Assembly (NCBI GenBank): GCA_007745635.1
Contig: CP036272.1
Location: 957,342 to 1,019,108, forward strand
Reading direction: 5' to 3'
DNA from: Stieleria bergensis
GTDB lineage: Bacteria > Planctomycetota > Planctomycetia > Pirellulales > Pirellulaceae
Length of the DNA: 61,767 bases
In this document: positions 37,219 to 47,130 of the stretch, piece after piece
How positions within the stretch are numbered: the first letter of the stretch is position 1
Layout: each line of letters starts with the position of its first letter
Program-made: the position numbers and the translations under genes
Notes under the pieces: generated by a model
Told to the model about the DNA's origin: nothing
Database searches by the model: none
What the model saw: only the letters and a program-made list of their open reading frames with translations

Positions 37219-38772
37219 ATGCGTTTCTTCGTCCTTGCCGTTTGTTTCGTCAGCGTTCTCTGTGTTCAGCAATCACGCTGTAGTGCACAGGATCGTCCTA
37301 ACATCTTGTTTCTGTTTTCTGACGATCATGCCACCAAAGCCATTTCAGCGTATGGTGGTCCGCTGGCCAAAGTCGCTCCGACACCGAACATTGACCGTCT
37401 CGCTCGCACCGGTGCGGTGTTCACGAACTCGTTTTGCGCGAATTCCATCTGTGGTCCCTCGCGGGCCTGTATCTTGACCGGCAAGCACAGCCACAAAAAT
37501 GGGTTCATGCGAAACGGCAACCGTTTCAACCCCGATCAGTGGACTGTCGCCAAAGCACTGCACAAGTCGGGCTACAACACGGCCGTGATTGGCAAATGGC
37601 ATCTGCACACCGATCCGGTTGGCTTCGATCACTGGGAAGTCCTGCCTGGGCAAGGAAACTATTACAACCCGGTCTTTATCCAACAAGATGGTTCCAAGCA
37701 ACGCTTTGAAGGTTATGCAACCGATCTGACCACAGACAAAGCACTGGCGTGGTTGGAAAAGCGGGACAGTGACAAGCCGTTCTTTCTGATGTGCCAGCAC
37801 AAGGCGCCCCATCGTACCTTTTCGCCCGCATTGCGACACTTGGATGCGTTTGATTCGGTCACCATTCCAGAGCCTGAGAATCTGTTCGATGACTATGCCA
37901 ATCGCAGCAAGACACTCGCTGGGAATGAAATGGAAATCGATCGACACTTTGATTGGGCTTATGATGCCAAGGTCCGCAAAGACGAACGCGGTGAAGTGAA
38001 GTTGCCTGCTCCGGATCGCTATGGAACGCCCGAATACAATCGCATGACCCCGGCGCAAAAAGAGGCTTGGGACGCGCATTTTGGACCACTGAATCAAGCG
38101 TTCCTCAAGAAGTTTGCCAGCGGCGAGATGTCAGACCGCGACGTGGTGCGTTGGAAGTATCAACGCTACATGAAAAACTACTTGGGAACGGTCAAAGGCG
38201 TTGACGAGAACATCGGCCGCATGCTGGATTATCTGGAGGAGAAGGGATTGGCCGAGAATACCATTGTGATCTATTCCTCCGATCAAGGTTTCTTTCTCGG
38301 TGAACATGGCTGGTACGACAAACGCTGGATGTTTGAACAGTCTCTGGAGATGCCGTTCCTCATTCGCTGGCCTAATGTGGTGAAGCCGGGGACGCGGTCA
38401 GAATCGCTGATTCAAAACATTGACTATGCGCCGACATTCTTGGAGTTCGCGGGGCTGCCGTGTCCTGATGAAGTCCAGGGACGCTCGATTGTTCCATTGC
38501 TAAAGGGACAGCGTGATGGCTGGAGGGAGTCGCTTTACTATGCCTATTACGAACTTGGCGAACACGCTGTTCCGCAGCACTTTGGCGTGCGGACCATGGA
38601 CCATAAATTGATCTATTTTCCCAAGACGAATGAATGGAACCTATTTGATTTGAACGCGGATCCCGAAGAAATGATCAGCGTGTATGACAAGCCAGAGTAC
38701 GCCAAGGTGCGCCAGGCCTTGACGGACGAGTTTCATCGTTTGCGAAAAGAGTACGAAGCGCCAGCGTTTTAG
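37219..38772 (+). CDS. Sulfatase (formylglycine-dependent)
   Basis: This is a 517-residue secreted sulfatase that hydrolyses sulfate esters, probably of marine polysaccharides. The ATG at 37219 opens the signal peptide MRFFVLAVCFVSVLCVQQSR. The metal site begins with Asp35-Asp36 (FLFSDDHATK), and the active-site Cys78 is in CGPSR (78-82), the motif read by formylglycine-generating enzyme. Other landmarks are TGKHSHKNGF, IGKWHLH, YSSDQGFFLGEHGWYDK and a C-terminal domain with WNLFDLNADPEE. It resembles the heparan/iduronate-type subfamily S1 enzymes. No maturation enzyme or glycoside hydrolase is adjacent. The last codons are duplicated in tandem just after the stop. Confidence 0.95.
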   Translation: MRFFVLAVCFVSVLCVQQSRCSAQDRPNILFLFSDDHATKAISAYGGPLAKVAPTPNIDRLARTGAVFTNSFCANSICGPSRACILTGKHSHKNGFMRNGNRFNPDQWTVAKALHKSGYNTAVIGKWHLHTDPVGFDHWEVLPGQGNYYNPVFIQQDGSKQRFEGYATDLTTDKALAWLEKRDSDKPFFLMCQHKAPHRTFSPALRHLDAFDSVTIPEPENLFDDYANRSKTLAGNEMEIDRHFDWAYDAKVRKDERGEVKLPAPDRYGTPEYNRMTPAQKEAWDAHFGPLNQAFLKKFASGEMSDRDVVRWKYQRYMKNYLGTVKGVDENIGRMLDYLEEKGLAENTIVIYSSDQGFFLGEHGWYDKRWMFEQSLEMPFLIRWPNVVKPGTRSESLIQNIDYAPTFLEFAGLPCPDEVQGRSIVPLLKGQRDGWRESLYYAYYELGEHAVPQHFGVRTMDHKLIYFPKTNEWNLFDLNADPEEMISVYDKPEYAKVRQALTDEFHRLRKEYEAPAF

Positions 38773-38790
38773 TTACCAGCGTTTTAGAAC
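38761..38790. repeat. 15-bp duplication containing the sulfatase stop codon
   Basis: CCAGCGTTTTAG occurs at 38761-38772 (the codons Pro-Ala-Phe-stop) and again at 38776-38787 after TTA. The second copy is in the same frame, so the gene is followed by a second in-frame TAG. Confidence 0.9.
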
Positions 38791-38825
38791 TTGATCGCGT
38801 CGCCGCGCTGTCCCTGCAGGCACGC

Positions 38826-40592
38826 TCATGGAGCATCCTTGTGCGGTGCCACTTGTTGCTCGATCAGTGACTGCAGCTTGATCGTTTCTGTGTTCAGTTG
38901 CTGTTTGATTTGTTGAACGTCCTGAACGCAGGCTTGTAAACGCTGTTGAGCCCGCTGAGGTTGTTGAGAGTCAATCACGTTTTCACTTTGCAGCACGAGC
39001 AACCGGCGAAGTTCGGTTTGTCGAATCTCGTGAATCGTGTTTGCGGCGTTCAGTTGTGTTTGCAGTGACTGAACCAGTGTTTTCGCATTGGCAACGGCGT
39101 CGGCTTGCTTTTCTATTTCATCCTTGCTGTATTGCAGCGCTAGCCGAGCACGGGTCAGGTTGTCTTCTTCACGTGTCGGGCTGTATTGGGCGTAGGGAAT
39201 GTCCCAGCTGTCGACGAATCCGTTGACGATGTAACCCAGATGTGAGTCGTCCAGGTTGCGTTTGAGTGAATGGATTAAGACTTGCTGCCAGGCCCGTTTC
39301 TCGCGGGCTGAATTCAGATTGCCCATCGCAGAGTACAGCATCGAAGGGGTGTTGCTGGTGCTGTTGTCAAGTTTCTGCTGAAGTGTTTGCAGCGTCTCGG
39401 TCGTCACAGGGCTTTTCAGTGCACAGGCTGCGATAGCCACGACTTCTTGATTCTGGTCATCGAGAGTCTTGGCAAGTTTGTCTTGGCCGGCTTGGTTCGA
39501 CCAGCGAAGCGACGCCAGCGCGATCAGGCGTCGTTCAAGGTCGCGTTCTTGATCGAGAAGCTCAATGATCGCCTCGGTGGGGTAACGGCTTCCTGATCGA
39601 AACAGAGCCAGATGGCAGATCAGTCGTGTCGCTGTGTCGTGCTGAGTTGACGTGGCAATCGATTGAATTTGTTTGCGATGCCCTTGCTTGGCATACTCAG
39701 CCAAAATCCAGACCAGTTCGTACGGGAACACCGAGTGAACGGCTTGACGCGTGTTTGCTTGTTCGTCGTCATCGGAGTCGATCCCTAAAAACAAAGGAAT
39801 CATTTTTCCGCCGACCGGAAGTCTATTCAGTGAGTCGCCCTCGACCTTCTTTAGCAATCGATAGTAGACATTGTGATAGCTGCCATAGGCGGTGTCACGA
39901 CCACCACCGGACCCGGAGAAGTCCCCGCTGCTTTTGACTCGCTGCCGGATGCTTTTGGCAATCATGGCCAACTGGTCAGCTGTCATGTTGTCGTGACGCA
40001 AGGAAAGGGTGGCTTTCTGTTTCTGCCACCACTGCTGGTTCAGTTCAGCCACTTGTCGGGTCATGAATTCGGGGACATTGGGACCCGCTTGATAATGGAT
40101 CGCAAACTGACGCCCCGTGATCTGTTCCAGCGTTTTGCGATACTCGGGAAGGTACACGTGTTGCGAGCTGCGTTCGGCATGGAGCACCAGGTACCGCATC
40201 AACAATGGGATCGACGCAGCATCGGGAACTTGGCGAATGATTGATGTTGCCCGTGCGTACTCGGTCCAGTGCGAGTTGTCGTTAACAGCATCCAAATGGG
40301 CTTCGGCTTTCAGCAGTTTGTCCCGATGTGGTGAACGGTTGACCAGTGTTTGGAAGTCGCGATCGAGCTGGTCAAGAAGCGTCTTGCGAGCGTTGACCGT
40401 CGAGGCCTCCGCTTCGTCTGGTGCCGAGTCATGCTGGGAGGGCTGTGATTCTGCTGGCGGCGGGGGCGGCTGAGTCTCAGCAACCGGCTCAGCACTCGGT
40501 CGAAGCCGGGCGGCTTCGTCGTCCGCTGGCGGTCGAGCCGTGGCCACAACAAGAAACAGTGGCACTGCACCGGCAAGGATCAGATTCTTCAT
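38826..40592 (-). CDS. Secreted HEAT-like and coiled-coil protein, function unknown
   Basis: The protein has 588 residues from the ATG at 40592 (MKNLILAGAVPLFLVVATA, a signal peptide); the frame to 40673 is less likely. A Pro/Ser/Glu-rich linker at about 25-70 is followed by a long alpha-helical region. HEAT-like stretches occur in the middle (LERRLIALASLRWSNQAGQD, VVAIAACALKS), and a coiled coil rich in Gln, Leu and Arg spans about 490-580. No catalytic motif is seen. The gene is convergent with the sulfatase gene and divergent from the giant kinase. Confidence 0.75.
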   Translation of the reverse strand: MKNLILAGAVPLFLVVATARPPADDEAARLRPSAEPVAETQPPPPPAESQPSQHDSAPDEAEASTVNARKTLLDQLDRDFQTLVNRSPHRDKLLKAEAHLDAVNDNSHWTEYARATSIIRQVPDAASIPLLMRYLVLHAERSSQHVYLPEYRKTLEQITGRQFAIHYQAGPNVPEFMTRQVAELNQQWWQKQKATLSLRHDNMTADQLAMIAKSIRQRVKSSGDFSGSGGGRDTAYGSYHNVYYRLLKKVEGDSLNRLPVGGKMIPLFLGIDSDDDEQANTRQAVHSVFPYELVWILAEYAKQGHRKQIQSIATSTQHDTATRLICHLALFRSGSRYPTEAIIELLDQERDLERRLIALASLRWSNQAGQDKLAKTLDDQNQEVVAIAACALKSPVTTETLQTLQQKLDNSTSNTPSMLYSAMGNLNSAREKRAWQQVLIHSLKRNLDDSHLGYIVNGFVDSWDIPYAQYSPTREEDNLTRARLALQYSKDEIEKQADAVANAKTLVQSLQTQLNAANTIHEIRQTELRRLLVLQSENVIDSQQPQRAQQRLQACVQDVQQIKQQLNTETIKLQSLIEQQVAPHKDAP

Positions 40593-40926
40593 GTCGTGTC
40601 CTGATTCAGATTCGACCGACCAGGCAGCACGCACTGAAGGGGAGGTGAGCTGCCTGAGGTCTTCTACGATCATGGTAAAGGTTTCTTAGGGATTGTTTCC
40701 ATGCTGCGTTTCCAGCCACAGACGCTGCGGTTGAAATCTCTGACGCAGCCTTGCGGCTAGCCGCCTTTTGAGACTTTCTGCCTGAATTCTGGGGCCGAGA
40801 TCAGGTTGCTGTCCGCTGGAAAACATTTTTTCGTTTTCTCAGTTACACTCGGAAGTCAATGCGTCACTGGAGATGTGGGAGCGTTTTGAATCGCTCGTTA
40901 CGGACCTGCATCAGAAAGACAAATTC
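40593..40926. other. Divergent intergenic region before the kinase gene
   Basis: These 334 bases lie between divergent genes. An ATG at 40873 would add 18 codons to the kinase. No clear promoter was identified. Confidence 0.4.
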
Positions 40927-43900
40927 ATGACTGCTGAGAAGACATCAAACGACCGATTGCCCGCCAAGCAGGCGGCAGATGAACTGGCCGCCACTGGCTC
41001 GCCGGATGCCACTGGCTCGCCGGATGCCACTGGCTCGCCGGATGCCACTGGCTCGCTGGATGCCACTGGCTCGCCGGATGCCACTGGCTCGCTGGATGCC
41101 ACTGGCTCGCTGGGTCCAACTGGCTCGCTGGCCGACGCCAATGCCTCTGGTGTCTCCGAGGCACGATTGGCCGCGATTCTTGATGACTATCTGGCCAGAG
41201 TTGAAGCCGGGCAGTCAATTGATCAGGAAGCTTTCATCGCGGAGCACCCCGAAGACGCCGATGCCTTACGCGCCTGTTTGGGCGGTTTGGATTTCATTGC
41301 CGGTCAGGTTGCTCCACCTGCCAAGGCAGCTTTTGAGACAACTTCGGATGCGTCATCGAAGCATTCCAGCAGCGATCTTGCTTTCGAAGCCTCATCGCGT
41401 CAGCTGTCGGATTTTGAAATCGTTCGTGAGTTGGGCCGCGGTGGCATGGGGGCGGTGTATCTGGCGAAACAGGTTTCATTGGGCCGCGAGGTGGCACTGA
41501 AAATTTTGGGGTTTGGTGCCATTGGCGGTAGTGAGGCGTTGGAGCGTTTCCAGCGCGAAGCGGAAACCGTCGCTCGCCTTCACCATACGAACATTGTCCC
41601 GATTTATTCTGTGGGTAGTGAGAATGGGATTCACTTCTACGCCATGCAGTTCATTCAGGGCCGTGACTTGTCGGTCGTCAATGAGCAATCGGAACAGTTG
41701 CAATCGCCACGTCGCGCCGCCGAGTGGGCTTTGCAAGCCGCCGAAGCGTTGGCTCACGCACATCAGCGCAATGTGGTTCACCGAGATGTCAAACCGTCAA
41801 ATCTGATCCTTGACGAAGACGATCAAATCTGGCTGACGGACTTTGGTTTGGCGAAGCGCAATGACGACTTAGCGATCAGTATGACGGGCGCGGTATTGGG
41901 AACGCCACGTTACATGAGTCCCGAGCAGGCAGCGGGGCACGATGATGTCGATGCGCGCTCGGACTTGTTTAGCTTGGGAGCGACGGTTTACGAGTTGTTG
42001 ACCGATCAACCGGCCTTTGATGGTTCTAGTCATTGGGAGGTGATTGAAAAGATTCGCAACGAGGCTGTGATTGCTCCGCGTCAGTTGCGTCCTGAGATCA
42101 GTCGTGATTTGGAAACGATCGTTTTAAAGTGTCTCAAGAAGGAGCCTTCACAGCGATATCCGTCTGCACGACAGCTGGCCGATGATTTACGTGCCTACTT
42201 GGATGGGCGGGCGATCTCGGCACGGCGCAGCAACGTGTTGCAAAAAGCAGTGCGTTGGGCGCGGCAGAATCAACGCCGGGTCAAGCGATCGGCGGCCACT
42301 GTGCTGGCGACCTGTGCGGTGTTGGCAATGGTGGTGTTCGGCTGGCAGGCCTATCAAGGCTCTCAGGCTTGCACGTTGCGTCTTGAAGGGGCGCCCTCCG
42401 TTGTGGCAACCATTCACGATACCCAAGCCACAGGAGCAGTGGTGGACGTGCAGTCGGTGAGTTTACCGATGCCGCAAGCAACGGTAAGCAAAAGCGGCGA
42501 CAGGCAAATCGAGGTGCAGGGCGGTGCAGCAGGGCGAAGGACCTATCAGCTTGACCTCATCCCGGGCCAGGAATACGAAATTGAGATTCCTAGCGAAGCA
42601 CCCGTCGGTGATGAGTCACCGTTGTTGCCAAATTTTTATGCCCTCTGGCAGGCAACGCAGCAGGCAAGGCTGGTCTGTTTTGATCCGCAGGGGATTCAGT
42701 TGCGGGATCTTAGCGGTCAGTTGCTCTGGCAGGCTTCCGATGTTGGGGATGGTTTCCGTCCTGGCGGAGTCACGCTGGCTGGAGATTCCGCCGGGCAGAG
42801 TAGTGATTTCAATCAAGACGGCCAAGAGGATCTCGTGCTTGCATCAGACCAGCGGGCTGCATTGCTGGTGTTAAACGGGGACGATGGTTCCTTGTTGTGG
42901 CGGGCAGATGGTTTTGATCAAACGGTTACGGTGCCGAATCGAGATTCCGCGCAGGCTGCAAAAAACACTGCTGAGATTCAATCCGCATTGGTTCAACCCC
43001 CGCGCGTGGTTTCAGACTTGAACGCTGATGGTGTGCCGGATGTCGTTGTCACCGGGATCAGCCACGCCCCCTCGGTGTCGATCGATTGTGTCAACGGTGA
43101 TCCGGGAACGGCACGCTGGGTAGCCGCTGTTTCGGGAACGGATGGCGAATTGCTCTGGCAAGCGGAATTGGATTTTCGCTGGTTTGCGACTCAACTTAAT
43201 TCAGGGGATGGCAGCCAATCGGTTGCGGTCGGGGCACAGGAAGTTCCTGACGTCTATCGTTACTTTCCCTCTGGTTCCTTCAGTGTCACCGAGGGGCGTT
43301 CAGGTGGCACAAGCTTTCGCGACGGCCTGGTGTTTCGCGATGTGGAATCCATTCGAGAGCGTCACGGCGAACACGTCATGATGCCCGACGCCTGCCATGT
43401 GATCAACGGTGTTGCCGAAGGATTGCCAACGGGGTCAGTTGCATTGATGGCGGGAAGTCATTTGGTGCACTTGGATTCGCAGACAGGGAAGGTTCTCTGG
43501 CAGCACGACACCCAGCGTTTGCCAACGCGATCGATTCGTTGGACGGATTGTGATGGAGATCAAGTAGACGATGCGATTCTGATTGATCAACCGGGCAGCG
43601 GCGGCACACGCTGTAGTGTCTGGTCGGTTGCAAAACAAACGCTGCTGTGGCAGAAAGATCTGGCGGTGTATGACGTGCACGCCGATTGGCCTTTGGTCAC
43701 CGATCTAGACGGTGATGGAAAAGCGGAATGCGTGTTGGCTTCCAAGCAGGGTGGCACGGGTGAGTCGCTGCCATGGAGCGAGTTGATCTGCGTCGATGCT
43801 GCCACAGGTGGTTTGGTGTGGAGTCGCAAGCAGTTGACGATGGACATGCAAGTCGATCACTTCAAGCGTGTCGCTGACTTTGATCAGGATGGCGTGGCGG

Positions 43901-46533
43901 ATCTAGTGATCGCGACACTCTGGGGCGAACGCTTTGAGCCTTATCTTGACGTTGTTTCTGGGAAGGACGGCAACACCTTGGCGTCCTGGGGTTTGCCAAC
44001 TCAATTGGCTGAACAAGCAACCGGTGGGCAGTTGCTGACGCGCGAGGCACGCTCCAATTCGTCGATCAATCAGGCGGGACGCACCGAAGTGCTGATTCAG
44101 TACCAAGATGCTGAAGAAGGTGGTCGCTCGGTTTCCCTGGTCGTTGATTTGGCAAACGGAGACCTCTTGCAACGCATCAACAAGACGCGTGAACAGTGGT
44201 TGACGGCCGAGACGGAAACGAGTCTCGCTCGCTTTGTTGTCGTTCATGATCTGGGAAATCCGGGACAAGGTCGCAGCGCGAAGGTCCTGGAGCAGGAGTC
44301 CATCGACTGGCGACGGCTAGCGGATTCCGATTGGCAAGTGGCTCACGATCTGAACCAAGACGGGATTCGTGATTTGTTGTACGAGCCAGCCAATGGTTTT
44401 GAGGCAGCGGTCTCCGGCAGCACCGGCGAGACACTATGGAAGTTTCAAGCCACGAACTTCAATGATCGACACTGGGCCACCGAAACGGCGGCAGACAGAT
44501 TGCAGTCCAATCCGAATCCGCAAACTGCCATCGACATTGATGCAGACCAGGTGGGGGATCTGTTGTGCTGGTACCGTACCGGCGCAGGAACGGCGACCTA
44601 TCGGCCGATCGAATGTTACTCTGGTCAAAGTGGGGATTTGCTTTGGCAGGCTGATGTCACGGTTCATACGATCGAGCACGTGGCTCTATTGCGTTGGGCT
44701 GATTTGGATCAGGATGATCGACCGGAAGCGATCGTGGTCGCGGCGATGGATTATCAATATCCAGCGCGTCGAGGATTCAGCACCAGTGATCTGCAGCTGT
44801 GGTTGTTGGTGCTTGATGGACAGACTGGCAAGCTACGTTGGGATCAGCCGCTAACGGCTGCTTATGGGACTGCCACCGGCTTGCAGCGACAGTATCAGTT
44901 CAAGGACTTGAGTTTTCAAACACCGCTCGTTGACCTAAATCAAGACGGAGTCTTCGACTTGGTTTTGCCCTCTGAGCGAGAGGATCGTGTCACCACTGAG
45001 CGGTTGCCGGAACTGGCCTACGAAGCCTTCGATGGAGCGACTGGAAAGAGGTTGTGGCAATATGTCGTCAAGGATGCCGGACGCAAGAATCCTTTCTTGC
45101 TGGTCTCGCCAGCGGTTCCCGTTGACTTGGATCGAGATGGAACTCATGAGTTGCTGACGATGTACCCCAAAGAAAAGTCACAGGGGGCTGGCAAGCCGAC
45201 CCAACGATTGCTCTGCCTGACGGCGATTCGTTCAGATGGCAAACGCTTGTGGGATTATGAATCCAAGGCACCGACAATCTATCAGCAGATGACCAACAAC
45301 CCGCTCGATTGGCGACAGCCCGTGGTTTTGCGACATCCGGGTGAGTCGGTCATGATCTGTTCACCGTTTTCCAGCAATGAGTCACTGGATCTATTGAACA
45401 ATCAGGGGGGCGTCGTGCAGACGATCGAGTTGCCCAAACAATGGGGAGCACGGGTTTACAGCTTGGATGGCGACGGCGATGAACAGGATGAACTGTATCT
45501 GGATTCCCCCCAGTCACTGTCTTGCTGGCGTTTTCAAGATCAGCAGCTGATGCAGCAGGATTGGTCGGTTCCCTTTGGCCAAGCTCAACAGCGATTGGGA
45601 TTCGCATTTGATCAAGCCACGGTTGTCGGCATTCAACCCGGGCACCTGTATCGACCCTCGGTTTTATTGCATCGCAGCCTCAAGGGACTGCGTCTCCAGG
45701 GGATTGATGCCGCCACTGGCAAGGTGCAATGGTTTCGCCAAACAGCCGAGCCAAGTTCCGTCAAAGGTGCCTATCGCATCAATGAAATGACGCCGCTGGA
45801 TGGAACGCTGCTTCCAAAACTGTTTGTTCAGTTCGGTGACGAGGCACAAGGAGTTTGGCCCACGGCGGTCAACGCACAAGTGATGTCCGATCCGACGGCC
45901 ATTGCCGCCCGTCCGCTGACGCCAATCAATGCAGCTGGTCTGCAGGATCCGCGTCTGCAACGCTCCCTGCCTGGGAAGAATGATGTTCAACAGATCGCCG
46001 GCGAGGTCGTTCGCTTCTGGTGGTTGGGGCTGATCTATTGTGCCTTGCTGGTTGTCAGTCCGATTGCCTGGATCAATCATCTGATCCGGCATCGCAAATT
46101 TAGCTTGCGATTTGGTTTGCTGTTGCCAGTCATTGCCGCGTTGGCGTTGATGGCATTGGCGGTGCGGCCGACTTCACTGTATGAGTTAACGGTCGTGCAA
46201 AAGTTCTTTCTGGGAGTGATCTACACGCCGCTGATTGCTGTTTTGTTCTGTGCGGGCAGTTGGCTGTTGTTGGGGCGTTGGAAACCGTTGTTGATCTGGT
46301 CGGCGACTTGCACTAGCCTCGCGTTGTTTGTGGCTTTGCTGGTCATGTGGTTGAGAAGTGAACCGACCGTTCCAGGCATCGCAGGACAGTACTATAGTTA
46401 CGCTGGCTGGTATTGGTTGCTGGCCATGTGGGCCTATGTCTCGGGTTTGGTGTTGGTCTTTCAAGCTCCCGCAACACTCAAGATTTGGAAGCACTTGGTC
46501 AACGGTGGCGATCTAGCGATCAACGATCGGTAG
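40927..46533 (+). CDS. Giant membrane Ser/Thr protein kinase with FG-GAP/VCBS propeller
   Basis: This is a 1868-residue transmembrane kinase. Order: a repetitive N-terminal linker (about 20-70, from an 18-bp minisatellite); a short helical segment with LAAILDDYLARVEAGQSIDQ; a kinase domain at about 163-420 (ELGRGGMGAVYL, HRDVKPSNLI near 285, LTDFGLAK near 304); one membrane helix at about 455-478; an outer region of about 1200 residues with ten DxDxDG-like calcium loops (such as DFNQDGQEDL, DLDGDGKAEC, DLNQDGVFDL) and repeated LLWQ/LWRAD strands of a PQQ/FG-GAP propeller; and five C-terminal membrane helices from about 1690. It probably senses an extracytoplasmic ligand and phosphorylates a cytoplasmic partner. 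The sigma factor gene starts 18 bases later. Confidence 0.93.
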   Translation: MTAEKTSNDRLPAKQAADELAATGSPDATGSPDATGSPDATGSLDATGSPDATGSLDATGSLGPTGSLADANASGVSEARLAAILDDYLARVEAGQSIDQEAFIAEHPEDADALRACLGGLDFIAGQVAPPAKAAFETTSDASSKHSSSDLAFEASSRQLSDFEIVRELGRGGMGAVYLAKQVSLGREVALKILGFGAIGGSEALERFQREAETVARLHHTNIVPIYSVGSENGIHFYAMQFIQGRDLSVVNEQSEQLQSPRRAAEWALQAAEALAHAHQRNVVHRDVKPSNLILDEDDQIWLTDFGLAKRNDDLAISMTGAVLGTPRYMSPEQAAGHDDVDARSDLFSLGATVYELLTDQPAFDGSSHWEVIEKIRNEAVIAPRQLRPEISRDLETIVLKCLKKEPSQRYPSARQLADDLRAYLDGRAISARRSNVLQKAVRWARQNQRRVKRSAATVLATCAVLAMVVFGWQAYQGSQACTLRLEGAPSVVATIHDTQATGAVVDVQSVSLPMPQATVSKSGDRQIEVQGGAAGRRTYQLDLIPGQEYEIEIPSEAPVGDESPLLPNFYALWQATQQARLVCFDPQGIQLRDLSGQLLWQASDVGDGFRPGGVTLAGDSAGQSSDFNQDGQEDLVLASDQRAALLVLNGDDGSLLWRADGFDQTVTVPNRDSAQAAKNTAEIQSALVQPPRVVSDLNADGVPDVVVTGISHAPSVSIDCVNGDPGTARWVAAVSGTDGELLWQAELDFRWFATQLNSGDGSQSVAVGAQEVPDVYRYFPSGSFSVTEGRSGGTSFRDGLVFRDVESIRERHGEHVMMPDACHVINGVAEGLPTGSVALMAGSHLVHLDSQTGKVLWQHDTQRLPTRSIRWTDCDGDQVDDAILIDQPGSGGTRCSVWSVAKQTLLWQKDLAVYDVHADWPLVTDLDGDGKAECVLASKQGGTGESLPWSELICVDAATGGLVWSRKQLTMDMQVDHFKRVADFDQDGVADLVIATLWGERFEPYLDVVSGKDGNTLASWGLPTQLAEQATGGQLLTREARSNSSINQAGRTEVLIQYQDAEEGGRSVSLVVDLANGDLLQRINKTREQWLTAETETSLARFVVVHDLGNPGQGRSAKVLEQESIDWRRLADSDWQVAHDLNQDGIRDLLYEPANGFEAAVSGSTGETLWKFQATNFNDRHWATETAADRLQSNPNPQTAIDIDADQVGDLLCWYRTGAGTATYRPIECYSGQSGDLLWQADVTVHTIEHVALLRWADLDQDDRPEAIVVAAMDYQYPARRGFSTSDLQLWLLVLDGQTGKLRWDQPLTAAYGTATGLQRQYQFKDLSFQTPLVDLNQDGVFDLVLPSEREDRVTTERLPELAYEAFDGATGKRLWQYVVKDAGRKNPFLLVSPAVPVDLDRDGTHELLTMYPKEKSQGAGKPTQRLLCLTAIRSDGKRLWDYESKAPTIYQQMTNNPLDWRQPVVLRHPGESVMICSPFSSNESLDLLNNQGGVVQTIELPKQWGARVYSLDGDGDEQDELYLDSPQSLSCWRFQDQQLMQQDWSVPFGQAQQRLGFAFDQATVVGIQPGHLYRPSVLLHRSLKGLRLQGIDAATGKVQWFRQTAEPSSVKGAYRINEMTPLDGTLLPKLFVQFGDEAQGVWPTAVNAQVMSDPTAIAARPLTPINAAGLQDPRLQRSLPGKNDVQQIAGEVVRFWWLGLIYCALLVVSPIAWINHLIRHRKFSLRFGLLLPVIAALALMALAVRPTSLYELTVVQKFFLGVIYTPLIAVLFCAGSWLLLGRWKPLLIWSATCTSLALFVALLVMWLRSEPTVPGIAGQYYSYAGWYWLLAMWAYVSGLVLVFQAPATLKIWKHLVNGGDLAINDR
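40990..41133. repeat. In-frame 18-bp minisatellite in the kinase gene, eight copies
   Basis: Units of GCCACTGGCTCGCCGGAT or close variants (CTGGAT, CTGGGT) repeat eight times. They encode Ala-Thr-Gly-Ser-Pro-Asp or Ala-Thr-Gly-Ser-Leu-Asp. Copy number changes would lengthen the linker by six residues without breaking the frame. Confidence 0.93.
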
Positions 46534-46551
46534 CAGAAAGGGAAAGGTCGA

Positions 46552-47130
46552 ATGTCAACGGAATTGCCTGGCGATGGTTCTGATCGTACCGAGTGGTTGA
46601 TACGGTATCAGCCCTGGTTACACTATCTGGCCAGACGCGAGATCGATAGCCGTTTTCTTGGCAAGTACTCGGCCTCCGATGCGGTCCAGCAAACGTTGTT
46701 GGAGGCCTGGAAGAACTGGGATCAGTTCCGAGGCACTGAAGAAACGCAGCGACTGGCATGGCTGCGTAAGATTTTGGCGCATCAATTAGCTTACTTAGCG
46801 CGACACTTCGCTGGCACCAAGAAACGGGATGTTAAACGTGAGGTGTCGATTGAGCAATCGATGACGACTTCATCCGATCGCTTGGCGGCAATCCTGCCAG
46901 CGAATGACTCTTCACCCAGTTTCGTGGCCCAGCGGAATGAGCAGACCTTGGAGTTGGCTGCGATCTTGCAGCGGTTGCCGGATGATTATCGCCAAGTGAT
47001 CGAACTCAGGCATCTCGACCAGTTAAGCCATCCGGAAATTGCCAAGCAAATGGACCGTAGCGAGGCCGCTGTCAGAATGCTGTGGGTGCGAGCGTTGGCA
47101 AAGCTTCGTCAAGCCGCTGGTGAAGCTTGA
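46552..47130 (+). CDS. ECF-type sigma-70 family RNA polymerase sigma factor
   Basis: This is a 192-residue sigma factor with regions 2 and 4 only. Region 2 is seen in KYSASDAVQQTLLEAWKNWD, with the following arginine-rich helix (LAWLRKILAHQLAYLARHF). Region 4 is LPDDYRQVIELRHLDQLSHP and then EIAKQMDRSEAAVRMLWVRA. The linker is long and Ser-rich (about 95-130). The gene begins 18 bases after the kinase stop, so the two are one operon, and the kinase is a natural candidate regulator; no anti-sigma gene is adjacent. Planctomycetes encode many such kinase-linked sigma factors. The target promoter is unknown. Confidence 0.92.
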   Translation: MSTELPGDGSDRTEWLIRYQPWLHYLARREIDSRFLGKYSASDAVQQTLLEAWKNWDQFRGTEETQRLAWLRKILAHQLAYLARHFAGTKKRDVKREVSIEQSMTTSSDRLAAILPANDSSPSFVAQRNEQTLELAAILQRLPDDYRQVIELRHLDQLSHPEIAKQMDRSEAAVRMLWVRALAKLRQAAGEA

